Assembly: GCF_032452875.1 (NCBI RefSeq)
Contig: NC_083869.1
Location: 123,634,001 to 123,698,000, forward strand
Origin: Bos javanicus
Lineage: Eukaryota > Chordata > Mammalia > Artiodactyla > Bovidae
Direction of reading: 5' to 3'
DNA: 64,000 nt
Shown here: one piece after another, positions 29,655-41,225 of the stretch
Layout: each line of letters starts with the position of its first letter
Position numbering within the stretch: the first letter of the stretch is position 1
Translations under genes and position numbers: made by a program
The notes under the pieces: generated by a model
The model's input: only the letters and a program-made list of their open reading frames with translations
The model's database searches: none
Told to the model about the DNA's origin: nothing

Positions 29655-32600
29655 ATACATGGTTGTTGTGGTTATTCTTCAGTTGCTAAGTCCTGTCTGA
29701 CTCTTTGCCACCCCTCAGAATGCAAACACTAGGCTTTCCTGTCCTTTACCATCTCCCAGTCTGCTCAAATTCATGTCCATTGAGTTAGTGATGTCATCTA
29801 ACGATCTAATCCTCTGCCGCACTCTTTTCCCTTTGCCTTCAATCTTTCCCAGGATCAAGGTCTTTGACAATGACTTAGCTCTTTGCATCAGCTGGCCAAA
29901 GTATTGGAGCTTCAGCTTCAACATCAGTCCTTCTAATGAATATTCAGGGTTTATTTCCTTTAGGATTGACTGGTATGATCTCCTTACAGTCCAAGAAAAT
30001 CTCAAGAGTCCTCTCCAGCACCACAATTCAAAAGCATCAATTCTTTGCATTCAGCCTTCTTAATGGTCCAACTCTCACATCTGTATATGACTACTGGAAA
30101 AAATCATAGCTTTGAATAGACGGACTTTTTATTGGCAAAGTGATGTCTCTGCTTTTTAATATGCAGAATCTAAGTTTGTCATAGCTTTTCTTCCAAGGAG
30201 CAAGTGTCTTTTAATTTCATGGCTGTAGTCACCATCAACAGTGATTTTGGAGCCCCCAAAATAAAATCTGTCACTGCTTCTACTTTTTTCCCTTCTATTT
30301 GCCATGAAGAGATGGGACCAAATGCCATGATCTTAGATTTTTGAATGTTGAGTTTAAGTCAGCCTTCCACTCTCTTCTTTCTTCCTCATCAAGAAGCTCT
30401 TTAGTTCCTCTTCACTTTCTGCCATTAGAGTAGTATCATCTACATATCTGAGGTCCTTAGTATTTCTTCTGGCAATCTTATTTCTGCTTGTGATTCATCC
30501 ACCCCTTCATTTCACATGAGGCACTCTGCATATAATTTAAATAGAGTGACAATATACAGCCTTGACTTACTCCTTTCCCAATTTTGAACCAGTTAGTTGT
30601 TTCATGTAAGATTTTAACTGGCTTCTTGACCAGCATACAGGTTTCTCAGAAGACAGGTAAGGCATTCAGGTATTCTCATCTCTTTAAGAATTTTCCACAG
30701 TTTGTTGTGATCCACACAGTCAAAGGCTTTCACTTGGTCTATGAAGCATAAGTAGATATTTTTCTGGAATTCTCTTGCTTTCTCTACAATCCAGCAAACG
30801 CTGGCAATTTGATCCCTACTTCCTCTGCCTTTTTAAAATCCAGCTTGTGCATCTGGAAGTTCTTGGTTCATGTACTGTCAAAACCTAGCTTGAAAGATTT
30901 TGAGCATTATCTTACTAGTGTGTGAGATAAACACAAATGTATGGTAGTTTGAAAATTCTTTGGCCTTGTCCTTCTTTGAGACTGGAAAGAAAACTGATTT
31001 TTTCCAGTCCTGCAACCACTGCTGAGCTTTCCAAATTTGCTGACATATTGAGTGCAGCAATTCAGCAGCATCACCTTTTAGCATTTGCAGTAGCCCAGCT
31101 GGAATTCCATCACCTCCACTAGCTTTGTTCATAGCAATGTTTCTTAAGGCCCACTTGACTTCACACTCCAGGATGTTTAGCTCTGGGTGTGTTCCCACAC
31201 CATCATGGTTTTCCAAGTTAATAAGACCTCTTTTGTATAGTTATTCTGTGTATTCTTGCTACCTCTTCTTAATCTCTCCTGCTTCTGTTAGGTCCTTACC
31301 ATATCTGTCCTTTATTGTGCCCATCTTTGCATGAAGTGTTCCCTTGTATCACAAACTTTCTTGAAGAGATCTCTAGTCTGTTTCATTCTATTGCCTTCCT
31401 CTATTTCTTTGCATTGTTCATTTAAGAAGGCCTTATTATCTTGTTATTCTCTGCAACTCTGCATTCAATTGGATATATCTTTCCCTCTCTCCCGTGCTTT
31501 TCACTTCTCTTCTTTCCTCAGCTATTTGTAAAGCCTCCTCAGACAACCCTTTTTCCTTCTTGCATTTCTTTTTCTTTGGGATGGTTTTGATCGCTGCTTC
31601 CTATCAAATATTAGGAATCTCTGTCCATAGTTTTTCAGACACTCTGTGTACCAGATCTAATCTCTTGAATCTATTCATCACCTCCACTATATAATCATAA
31701 GGGATTTGATTTAGGTCATACCTGAATGACTTAGTGTTTTTCCCTACTTTCTCCAATTTTGCCTGACTTTTGCAATAAGGAGCTCATGATATGAGCCAGT
31801 CAGCTCCAGGTCTTGATTTTGCTTACTATATAGAGATTTTTAGTTTTCTGATCTTACTAAGATCATGGCATCTGATCCCATCACTTCATGACAAATAGAT
31901 GGGGAAACAGTGGAAACAGTGGAAGACTTTATATTGGGGGGCTCCAAAATCACTGCAGGTGGTGACTGCAGCCATGGAATTAAAAGATGCTTACTCCGTG
32001 GAAGGAAAGTTATGGCCTACCTAGACAGCATATTAAAAAGCAGAGACATTACTTTGCCAACAAAGGTATGTCTCATCAAGGCTATGGTTTTTCCAGTAGT
32101 CATGTATGGATGTGAGAGTTGGACCATAAAGAAAGCTGGCTGCTGAAGAATTGATGCTTTTGAACTGTTGTATTGGAGAAGACTCTTGAGAGTCCCTTGG
32201 ACTGCAAGGAGATCCAGTCCATCCTAATGGAAATCAGTCCTGAGTGTTCATTGGAAGGACTGATGTTGAAGCTGAAGCTCCAATACTTTGGCCACCTGAT
32301 GCAAAGAGCTGACTCATTTGAAAAGACCCTAATGCCGGGAAAAATTGAAGGCAGGAGGAGAAGGGGATGACAGAGGATGAGATGGTTGAATGGCATCACC
32401 GACTCAATGGACATGAGTTTGGGTAAACTCCAGAAGTTGATGATGGACCGGATGGCCTGGGGTGCTGTGGTCCATCGGGTTGCAAAGGGTCGGACACGAC
32501 TGGGTGACTTGACTGAACTGAACTGAACTGATAGAGCTTCTCTGTCTTGAGATACAAAGAATATAATCAGTCTGATTTCAGTATTGACCATTTGGTGATG

Positions 32601-32688
32601 TCATGGGTAAAGTCATCTCTTGTGTTGTTGGAAAACGGTGTTTGCTATGACTAGTATGTTCTCTCGACAAAACTCTGTTGTTGATATA
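29655..32688 (-). mobile_element. Long BovB LINE, antisense, split by another BovB
   Basis: About 2.3 kb of antisense BovB covers the 3' tail (29680 on), the end of ORF2, the RT region (minus-strand frame 30878-31216, including the RT segment starting MNKASGGDGIPAGLLQ) and part of the upstream region. It is interrupted at 31835. Its continuation AGAGCTTCTCTGTCTTGAG, CAGTCTGATTTCAGTATTGACC and TTGTGTTGTTGGAAAACGG resumes at 32531 and ends near 32688. Multiple stops make it inactive. Confidence 0.92.
31836..32530 (+). mobile_element. BovB LINE 3' fragment inside opposite BovB
   Basis: Sense BovB runs from the AAGATCATGGCATCTG segment to the (GAACT)n tail. It encodes the broken frame METVEDFILGGSKITAGGDC. 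ATAGAG at 31830-31835 and 32531-32536 flanks it, and the host BovB continues in register on both sides. The host 3' region (29680-30330) and this insert therefore form a diverged inverted repeat about 650 bp per arm. The first 15 or so bases (TTTTTAGTTTTCTGAT) look like an inverted 5' scrap. Confidence 0.88.
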
Positions 32689-33380
32689 TTATACATAATA
32701 TATATCATATATACTAATATGCTATAGATATGAAGTAGTGATAGGTTTCATGAAGGAGAATGTGAAATGGGAAGGGACTAGAAATGAGGCTTCTAGTAGA
32801 GAGAGTGGTCAGGTAAAATCATAGAGACTAGATGACTAAGTGCTTATGTCCAGGTGAGAGGTGGGAGTGACTTGGATGTGGGTGTGGTATAGGAAGGCAT
32901 GAGAGGTAGTCACTTACACAGAAGCTGTTAGAAGGAATCAGATACTCATTCTGAAAAGATTTTCAGGTAGACACAGTGCTGCTCTCCAACCTCAGAAAGG
33001 CTATCATATGGACCAGAAGTTGGTACTATTCTGGGGGCCCCAAAGAACTAGGAACATGAGTGAGGCCAACGAGGATGCTGGTTTCACTCTGCAAAGACAA
33101 AGACCCTCCTGTCACTTCTGCCCAAAGGTGGACCATGCTTGCTGGTGGAAGTGTACAAGTACAGATCAGCTTTCAGGACTGTAAGGCAGTGGGCAATTAA
33201 CCTCTTTGATCAAAAGACATGGATGAAGTCCTCTCTCTTCTATTATCTGTGCACCAGCCAGAACCAAGATACTTGAATATGAACAAAGTGATCCTGGGAT
33301 CAGAGCTTTGCCCCAGAGCTTAGTCCAAGAAGTCTTCTCATGGGATAAGGAGATGGAGAGACTCTTTCTTACTGAAATCC
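32689..33380. other. No gene recognised
   Basis: After an AT-rich patch (32680-32730) the sequence reads like a possible old L2 body (TCATGAAGGAGAATGTGAAATGGGAAGGGAC) and then single-copy DNA. No coding homology is recognised. Confidence 0.35.
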
Positions 33381-33895
33381 ATTTTTAAAAATTAAAAACA
33401 ATACATTAGTAGTAGATGTTCATTACAGAAAATTTGGAAGTATAAAAAGAAAATAAAAATCCCCTGTAATCCGCCCCCCACCAGAGATAACAACTGTTGT
33501 TATTTTTGCATGCATTCTTCTGGGTTTTATTAGTCCCATGTGTATATGAATGAAAGCTGAAATGTACTTTATATTCAGTTTTATATGCCAGTTTTTTCTC
33601 TAGCTCTTAATTTATAAGCATTTCCCAACATAAATTTCTTGTGAAAGTTTCATTGTGAATGACAGCTCAATCAATATTCCATCATAATTATTTTTCATTC
33701 ATAATTGATTCAGCCAATCTGTCATAGTTAGGCATTTAGATGGTTCCCAGCATTTGGCCATTAAAAATGGTGCTGGATGACTAGCTCTGCACATATATCT
33801 TTGTGTCCATCTCTGACTGTTTCCTTATGACCAATTTCTGGCCTCACCAGGTCAAAGGGTATGGGCATATTTAAAGCTTTTAAAACAAGCTGTGA
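33381..33895 (-). repeat. Probable ancient LINE, antisense
   Basis: The stretch has the look of mammal-wide LINE 3' sequence: TTCATTACAGAAAATTTGGAAG, CACCAGAGATAACAACTGTTG, GGCCATTAAAAATGGTGCTGGATGAC. I favour an old L1, antisense, but do not assign a subfamily. Confidence 0.5.
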
Positions 33896-34234
33896 AGTTG
33901 CCACCACGGAGAGCTGACCTGGGTTCCACTCCCTCCTCAGGGTCTCAGGCCTTCCTCAAGCCTTCCTCCTTCAGCATTGACTTTCCTCCCTTAGCCTTCT
34001 CTCTTGCTCCCTTGGGAAACACAATAGAAAGGGATTATATTCTGAAATAACTTAATTATGTTTTTATCTGAAGGTATTTTAAAAAGTCAACATAATTACT
34101 CCAGTCCCATTAAGTTTAATTTGTAGCAAATTATGCCTTTAGCATGAAGCTAGGGTTGCTTTGGTGGCTGGAGTAGAGATTGGGTTTGGCTGGGTTTTTG
34201 TTTGGTTTTCTTTTTTTGTATTGTCTCAGTAAGT
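33896..34234. other. No gene or clear repeat
   Basis: Single-copy-looking. It begins in C/T-rich text (CCACTCCCTCCTCAGG) and ends AT-rich. Confidence 0.35.
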
Positions 34235-34735
34235 TCACTTCTTTTTTTACTGTTTTATTTATTTATTTTAATTGGAGGATAATTGCTTTACAATATCGCA
34301 ATGGTTTTTTCCATACAGCAGTATGAATCGACCATACGTGTCTCCCCTCCATCCTGAACCCCCCTCCCAGCACCCTCCCCATCCTATCCCTCTAGGTAGT
34401 CACTGCTGCTGCTGCTGCTGCTAAGTCACTTCAGTCGTGTCCGACTCTGTGAGACCCCATAGACGGCAGCCCATTAGGCTTCTCTGGCCCTGGGATTCTC
34501 CAGGCAAGAACACTGGAGTGGGTTGCCATTTCCTTCTCCAATGCGTGAAAGTGAAAAGTGAAAGTGAAGTCGCTCCGTCGTGTCAGACTCTTAGCGACCC
34601 CATGGACTGCAGCCTACCAGGCTCCTCCGTCCATGGATTTTCCAGGCAAGAGGACTGGAGTGGGGTGCCATTGCCTTCTCCATCTAGGTAGTCACAGAGC
34701 ACCTCAAATATATTACTCTTTTTTTTTTTTTAATT
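34235..34735 (-). mobile_element. Ruminant L1 3' end, split by Bov-A2
   Basis: Antisense L1 3' terminus: TTTAATTGGAGGATAATTGC, TTACAATATCGCAATGG, CCATACAGCAGTATGAATCG, then CCCCTCCATCCTGAACCCCCC. The tail (CAGAGCACCTCAAATAT) resumes after a Bov-A2 at 34404-34682. Confidence 0.85.
34404..34682 (-). mobile_element. Bov-A2 SINE with 13-bp duplication
   Basis: An antisense dimer begins with its (TGC)n tail (TGCTGCTGCTGCTGCTGC) and ends with GCCATTGCCTTCTCCA. TCTAGGTAGTCAC is exact at 34391-34403 and 34683-34695. Confidence 0.95.
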
Positions 34736-37255
34736 TATAGATTTATAGTGTTAGCATTTAGGTCTAGGATCCACCTGAAGTTAACTTTTGAGTATGGTAC
34801 AGTGTTAAGTGGGAGTCTGAATTTACTGTTTTTCTGTATGGATATTCAATTGGTACAGCATCCTTTGTTGAAAACGGTGTTCTTTTTACCATCGAACTAC
34901 ATGATAATCATTGTCTAAAACAGCTCGATTATTTGTATGGGTCTATTTTTGATGTTTCTATTGTATTCCACTGATCTGCTTGTCCATTCTTATTCTGTCT
35001 TGGCCATAATAGTGTTAAAGTTAGTTTTGAAATCAAGCAACGTGTTTCCTTTAAGTTTGATCATTCTTTTTGAAGAGTTTTGTTTGTTTGTTTGTTTTTA
35101 CACTTTATAGGTCTTTTACAGTTCTGTATATCTTTCAAAACTAGCTTATTCTAAAAGTGGGATATTTAGATTGCACCTGTGGATTACGTTTTTAAGGATT
35201 CCCTTCTTAACAGTATCGATTCTCTCAATCCATGTATATGATATGTCTTTCCATTTATGTGAGTCTTCTCTAATCTCTCTCTGCTCTGTTCTACAGATTT
35301 TAGCATCAGAGTCTTGCACATTTAAAACAAATATTTCTGGGTGTTCATTATTTGGAATTGCTTTTTTAAAGTTTCATTTAATCATTTTTTGTTGCTACTA
35401 TATCAGTTGACGGAGAAGGCGATGGCGCCCCTCTCAAGTACTCTTGCCTGGAAAATCCCATGGACGGAGGCGCCTGGTGGGCTACATACAGTCCATGGGG
35501 TCGCTAAGAGTCGGACACGACTGAGCGACTTTGCTTTCACTTTTCACTTTCATGCATTGGAGAAGGAAATGGCAACCCACTCCAGTGTTCTTGCTTGGAG
35601 AATCCCAGGGACGGGGAGCCTGGTGGGCTGCCGTCTATGGGGTCGCACAGAGTCGGACACGACTGAAGTGACTTACAGGATATCAGTTGAACTGTGTACA
35701 TTCACTGTAACTTGCAACCTTGTTAAATTCTGTTATTATTTCTTGTTACTTTTCTGTAGATTCCTTGGGATTTCTTACAAAAACAATTTTGTTGTTTCTG
35801 AATGAGAATTTTATTTTATCCTTTCTAAACTTTAAGCCTTTTGTTTCTTTCTTGCCTTATTAAAGTGACTAGAGTCTCCTGTAAAACATTGTTTATAAAT
35901 GGCTTAAATGAACATTCTGGAATAGCTCCTGATAAGAGTGATGTATTCAATCTTTAATTACTAAGAATAATGTTAGTTATAGATCTTTCATAGGTGTTTT
36001 TCATAAGATTACGAAAATTCTCTAGTGTTATTAGTTTATAGAGAGGTTTTTCCTAAAAGGATATTGAATTTATCAAATATACTTTCAACATCTCTTAAGA
36101 TGCTCTGTTAATGTGATAAATTAATTTGCTTGATTTTCAAATATTGAATTTACCTTGAATTCTTGAGACAAACTCAATTCAGCCATGATATATTATCTTT
36201 TTCATATATTTCTGAATTCAATTTGCTACTGTTTGATATTTTTCATATCAATATTATTGTGCTACATTGATTTCTTATCTTTTTTTCCTAATGTCCTTTT
36301 CAAGTTTTGTATCAAGGTTATGATGGCCTCATACCAGTTGGGAAGTGTTCCCTCTTCAATTTTCTGAAAGAATATGTGTAAAGTTAGTATTATTTTTTTC
36401 CCTAAATGTTAGCAAAAATTCAAAGGTGAAGCCATTCGAGTCTGGAGCTTTCCTTGTGAAAGTTTTCTATTATAAATTCCATGTCTTTAATAGACATGGG
36501 GCTATTCAGTGTTTCTGTCTCTTCTCCTGTTAATTTTGGTAAGTTGTGTTTTTAAGAAATGTGTCCAGTTCATTGGAGTTGTTGAATTTATCTGCATAAA
36601 GTGGTAATATTCTCTTATTACCACTTTAAGGAGTGTACTATCTTAGTGATGCCCTCTTTACTATTGCTGATGTTAAAAACTTTTAGTTTCTCCTCTTTTT
36701 TTTTTCCCAGCGAAGAGATTATTAACTTTATTAATTCTTTTAGAGAATCTGTTTCTGGTTTTTTTGGTATTTTGAATTGTTTGTCTGTGTTCTATTATAC
36801 TGGTGTCTGTTCTTTTCCCAGCTTCTTAAGATACTTAGATCATTCATTTTAAATGTCTTCTTTTCTAATATAAGAATTTTAAACTCTTATAATTCACTCT
36901 CAGCACTCTTTTAGTTGTATCACACAAATTTTGAAATGTTACTATTTTCTTGTAACTCATTTTAAAATATTTTTTGTCTTTCTTGTGATCTCTTCGTTGA
37001 CCCACAGGTTATTCAGGCATGTGCTGTTTAATTTCGAAATCTATGTGAGGTTTCCACATGCAATATTGTTATTAACTCCTAGTTTAATTCCCTTCTAATG
37101 AATAAAAATACTCTCCATGATCTCAGTTCTTTAGAACTGATGACACGTGTTTTATAGTCCAGCACATGATCTCTTTTGGTGAATATTCCATGTGACTTGG
37201 AAAGAATGTGTAATCTGCAATTGTTGAATATAGCCTTCTATTCATGCAATTAGTT
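34736..37255 (-). mobile_element. Long antisense L1 LINE, split by Bov-A2
   Basis: About 2.25 kb of antisense L1 ORF2: CAATTGGTACAGCATCCTTTGTTG, GTATTCCACTGATCTGCTTGTCC, AGCTTATTCTAAAAGTGGG, CTCATACCAGTTGGGAAGTG, GAAGCCATTCGAGTCTGGAGC, TTTTAGTTGTATCACACAAATTTTG. No frame longer than about 80 codons survives. Confidence 0.9.
35411..35679 (+). mobile_element. Bov-A2 SINE with 11-bp duplication
   Basis: A sense dimer runs from GGAGAAGGCGATGGCGCCCC to GACTGAAGTGACTTACAGG. ATATCAGTTGA is exact at 35400-35410 and 35680-35690, inside the antisense L1. Confidence 0.95.
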
Positions 37256-37379
37256 CAAGAGCAAAACCTGGAAAGCTTAGCCCCTGAGAGTTCAGCCGTC
37301 CTGAGCCTGCCATTGCCTATCACACAGTGAACATCTCCTCCAAGGCCACAGGCTGGGAAAATAGGGCTTCTTTACCGGC

Positions 37380-38370
37380 CTGAGCAAGTGGCAGACACAG
37401 ACCGACACGGGGACCTGGACACAGATACATATGGCCACTTAGAGCAAGAACTATATAGGCACACCCTTATAGAGAGAGACTTCCCTGGTGGCTCAGATGG
37501 TAAAAGTGTCTGCCTACAGTGTGGGAGACCCAAGTTTGATGCCTGGGTCAGGAAGATCCCCTGGAGAAGGAAATGGCAACCCACTCCAGTTCTCTTGCCT
37601 GGGAAATCCCATGAATAGAGAAACCTGGTAGGCTAAAATCCATGGGGTCACAAAGAGTTGGACACGACTGAACAACTTCGCTTTCACTTATAGAGAGAAA
37701 CACGAAACCAATAGATAGTTCAACAGAACCCATGAACCAACACTATACAGACAGACACATGCCACGAGGGTCAAAGCAACAGAGAGACAGACATGGACAC
37801 TCAGACACACACACAGATAATCAGAAACATCCAGCCACACACACATAAGCACTACATCACCTGGGCTCAGGTAAACCCGCAGACTCGAACCTATTGACAC
37901 AGACATAGATATGCACGTTGACAAAGCTGGTGACAAAATAGAAACACAAAGACACAGATGTCAGAAAAGGACACAGAGCAGAAACACTGTCCCAAAGACA
38001 CACAAATGCACACTTGGTTATAGACCCAGAAATGGATGCTAAAAGAGACACAGCTCTGCAACCCCAGAGACCCTGCCTGAAGAGCTCAGAAACATACTCA
38101 CAACAGACAGATATAGAAACACAGGCACATGGAAGAAAGTGTGAGCACAGAAAGATACACAAAAGAGTGTGGGTGCACGCATGGACACACAAACACACAT
38201 ACATGTGATCATGAACCCCAGACACACCTAGGCCCAGGATCCCATGCCACACACGCAAGTACATGCATGTCCACACAACGGACCAGGCACAGACACACAG
38301 GGACATGCACTCAGCTCTGCCATAGGCCCATGGACCATAAATTCATGCACACACAGACATGCAGACTCCA
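37380..38370 (+). repeat. Cryptically simple CA/CAGA-rich tract
   Basis: About 780 bp (not counting an inserted SINE) are built from scattered ACACA, CAGACA and ACAGA words with few T on the + strand. There is no constant period, and frames through the region are only compositional. It probably grew by slippage from a CA-type microsatellite. Confidence 0.75.
37478..37686 (+). mobile_element. Bov-tA SINE with 12-bp duplication
   Basis: A sense copy runs from ACTTCCCTGGTGGCTCAG to GAACAACTTCGCTTTCA. CTTATAGAGAGA is exact at 37466-37477 and 37687-37698, so it landed inside the CA-rich tract. Confidence 0.95.
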
Positions 38371-38892
38371 GGGCAGGTCTCCACCCAGAAGCAGAGGCAG
38401 TCTCAGGCCGTGGAACCCCCAGGGCTAGGTAGGGATCTAGGCAAGCAGAGGAATTAGCGATGGGGTAAGGGGGAGCCCCAGCCTGGCGGGTTTAGAATGA
38501 AATGAGCAGCTGTCCAGCCCTGCCCTGGCCTCTGAGCAGGACTGACCTGAGGTCGAGACTGGTCATCTGGGGCACCCTTGACTGTACGCAGAGAACCCTG
38601 TGTGGTCTGGGCTCCCAGGGAAGAGGAAGCCTCTGCCATTCAGGTGGAAGTGACCACACTCACAGCCCCACAGTGCTCTGCTCGCTCTCCTGCCCACAGC
38701 CCACCCCCAGCTCTGCCTCCCCTAACCAGCCTTGGCCACTGCCCCCACTCATCCCCCACCCTTGCTCTCTGACCCATCACTCTGGTTGATTTCTTCATGG
38801 CCCACATCCATACCTGTTTATTTGATTATTGTTTCCCCACAATTTTGAGCACCGGGGCCAGTGCCTGTCCAGAACCATGTTTGATGCTGAGC
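38371..38892. other. Single-copy DNA, no gene recognised
   Basis: GC-rich. Overlapping frames at 38454-38789 on both strands have no recognisable domain. Confidence 0.4.
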
Positions 38893-39364
38893 AGGTCCGT
38901 CTAGTCAAGGCTATGGTTTCTCCAGTAGTCACGCATGGATGTGAGAGTTGGACTATAAAGAAAGCTGAGTGCCAAAGAATTGTTACTTTTGAAGTGCAGT
39001 GTTGGAGAAGACTCTTGAGAGTCCCTTGGCCTGAGAGGAGATCCAACCAGTCCATCCTAAAGGAAATCAGTCCTGAGTGTTCACTGGAAGGACTGATGCT
39101 GAAGCTGAAACTCCAATATCTTGGCTACCTGATAAAAAGAACTGACTCATTTGAAAAGACCCTGATGCTGGGAAAGATTGAAGGCAGGAGGAGAAGGGAA
39201 TGACAGAGGATGAGATGGCTGAATGACATCACCGACTCAATGGCTATGAGTTTGAGTAAACTCCGGGAGTTGGTGATGGACAGGGAGGCCTGGCATGCTG
39301 CCGTCCACGGGGTCCAAAGAGTTGGACATGACTGAGTGACTCAACTGACTGACTGACTGACTGA
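38893..39364 (+). mobile_element. BovB LINE, 3' fragment
   Basis: Sense BovB runs from TCTAGTCAAGGCTATGGTTTC to a (CTGA)n tail at about 39338-39363. A frame with THGCESWTIKKAEC and a [14 protein letters not shown] segment remains open for about 120 codons. It is transposon-derived, not a host gene. Confidence 0.94.
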
Positions 39365-40505
39365 GGGACTCACAATTGTTACTAGTTGGCTGAAGGAGTG
39401 AATATGCAGGTCTTCACTGCAGCTGCACATTTACATTCAGCCACGGCTCATGCATCTAGCATCTTCGGTAATCTGGAACCAGACATCAAATTCTGAACAC
39501 CCTGAAGCTACCCAGGGTCATGATCCAAGGCACAATGGTAATAGTAAGCATTATTAATTATTGCTATTTTCATCTGAAGTGCTCCCTTCATGTCCTCACC
39601 CACAGAGCAGAAACTCCTATTGCAGGCACACCCCGTGATCTAGTTCCTCTTCGGCAGGACATTGGAGGGGGTGGGGGCACTGCTAGAACAGAAACACTGA
39701 GACCTGCCAGGAGAAACACGTGGAGCCTGGAAAACACTGGAAAGCAGACTGGAGAGTGCTGGGGAGAGCAGGCTGGGCCTAAGTGCAGGGCAGAGGTCTC
39801 CAGGGACGTCCTGGGGTTAGGACACACAAAGGACCAGAGGAGGATGCTAGGCCATGGAGCAAACTGAAAGTATGCTCCACAATCCGTGTTCTATAACTAC
39901 AGGGGGCAGACTTGGAGGTGCATTTTATAGCTTGTTTTTTTTTCAATAAACCACTTTGCTTTAGTGCAGAAAAATAACAGAAGAAACCAGAAATCACGTG
40001 TCCTTTTACCTGCAGAGATGCCTCCATTTTGCACTTGTAGAGGCAGCTGTTGATTCTCTGCTCTATCCCCCTGTCATCAAATATGCTTCAGAGTCATGGT
40101 TGTTATTGGCTGCATAATAGTCCATCCTGCGGGCACCCAATAGATTTACCTCTCTATTCCCCTCCTGGGTTGTTTCCAATTGTCAACTGCCATCTTCAAC
40201 CTTAAAATGTTCATCCTTATTAGTAAAACCTGGATACTCAGTCTTCATTGCTTTTTCTGATGGTAGAATGACCGGTGGGGGAAATGTAAGCATTGTTAAG
40301 GCTGATGATCCATAGTGTGGGTGGAATTGATATACTCATAAGCGAAGTATCAGGGAATTTTCACATTTTAGATGTTAAAGTAACCTAAGAATGGAAGGTA
40401 AATAGTTAAGACTCTGTGATTTAGAAGATCCAGTGAGTTTGAGACCTTTCTCCTGGACTGTTACCAACTAGTAACCAGGATCCTGAGTGGTCAAACTTCT
40501 GCATG
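39365..40505. other. No gene recognised
   Basis: Mostly single-copy. Part of 39900-40260 (GGCTGCATAATAGTCCATCC) reads like a very old LINE. No exon is recognised. Confidence 0.35.
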
Positions 40506-40558
40506 TGGTCGTGTGTATGTGCATGAGTGTGTGTGTGCACGTGTATGTGTGTGTCCAA
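40506..40558 (+). repeat. Imperfect (GT)n microsatellite
   Basis: A run of GTGT words is broken by GCAT, GAG and CACG. Confidence 0.85.
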
Positions 40559-40635
40559 CACCCTCCCAGGGGCATGGTGCACTTGTTATCCATCATTTCA
40601 CTAGAAGTGTCCGATCTTCTGTGAGGTACACAGAG

Positions 40636-40972
40636 TACGCTGTGCTGTGCTTAGTTGCCCAGTTGTGTCCAAGTCTTTGCGACCCCATGGACTGTAGCTT
40701 GCCAGTTTCCTCTGTCCAAAGGATTCTCCAGGCAAGAATACTGGAGTGGGTTGCCATCCCTTCTCCAGGGGATCTTCCCAACCCAGGGATTGAACCCAAG
40801 TCTTCTGTGTTACAGGCAGATTCTTTACCATCTTAGACACCAGAGAAGCCCAAGAATACTGGCGTAGGCAGCCCATCCCTTCTCCGGGGAATCTTCCCCA
40901 CACAGGAATTGAAATGGGGTCTCCTGCATTGCAGACAGATTCTTTACTGGCTGAGCTACCAGAGAAGTCCAT
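40636..40972 (-). mobile_element. Composite antisense Bov-tA (one and a half units)
   Basis: A full antisense Bov-tA (40636-40850) is joined directly to a second, shorter antisense unit (40851-40972). The junction reads GAGAAGCCCAAGAATACTGG. The same junction occurs in the element at 50744-51055, which suggests a composite family and not chance neighbours. Confidence 0.9.
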
Positions 40973-40984
40973 ACAGAGTATAAC

Positions 40985-41225
40985 GTTCCCATTTTACAGA
41001 TGACAAAACTGAAGCACAGAGGTCGTATATCATATAAGAGAGAAGAGCATGAGCTTTGGGGGCCGACACCTGGACTTCAATCCCATCCTGCCTCTGGGTG
41101 AGCTGGGCCTATATCTTCCCCCATATCTCTGAGCTTGCCCTCCTGTGTATAGAATGGACACAGAAACAGCTGTCTGTTGTGAAGATAAAGTGAGAGGTTG
41201 GATGGAAGCTTCTGGCACAAGGTGG
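40985..41225 (-). repeat. MIR SINE relics
   Basis: A short sense core (CCATTTTACAGATGACAAAACTGAAGC, 40991-41020) is followed by an antisense MIR (GAGCATGAGCTTTGGGGGCC, TCAATCCCATCCTGCCTCTGGG, CTGTGTATAGAATGGACAC, 41045-41225). Confidence 0.7.

Noticed and set aside
37380..38370. Repeat array that might be a CRISPR or satellite
   Set aside because: There is no constant repeat unit or spacer length; it is cryptically simple CA-rich DNA in a mammalian genome.
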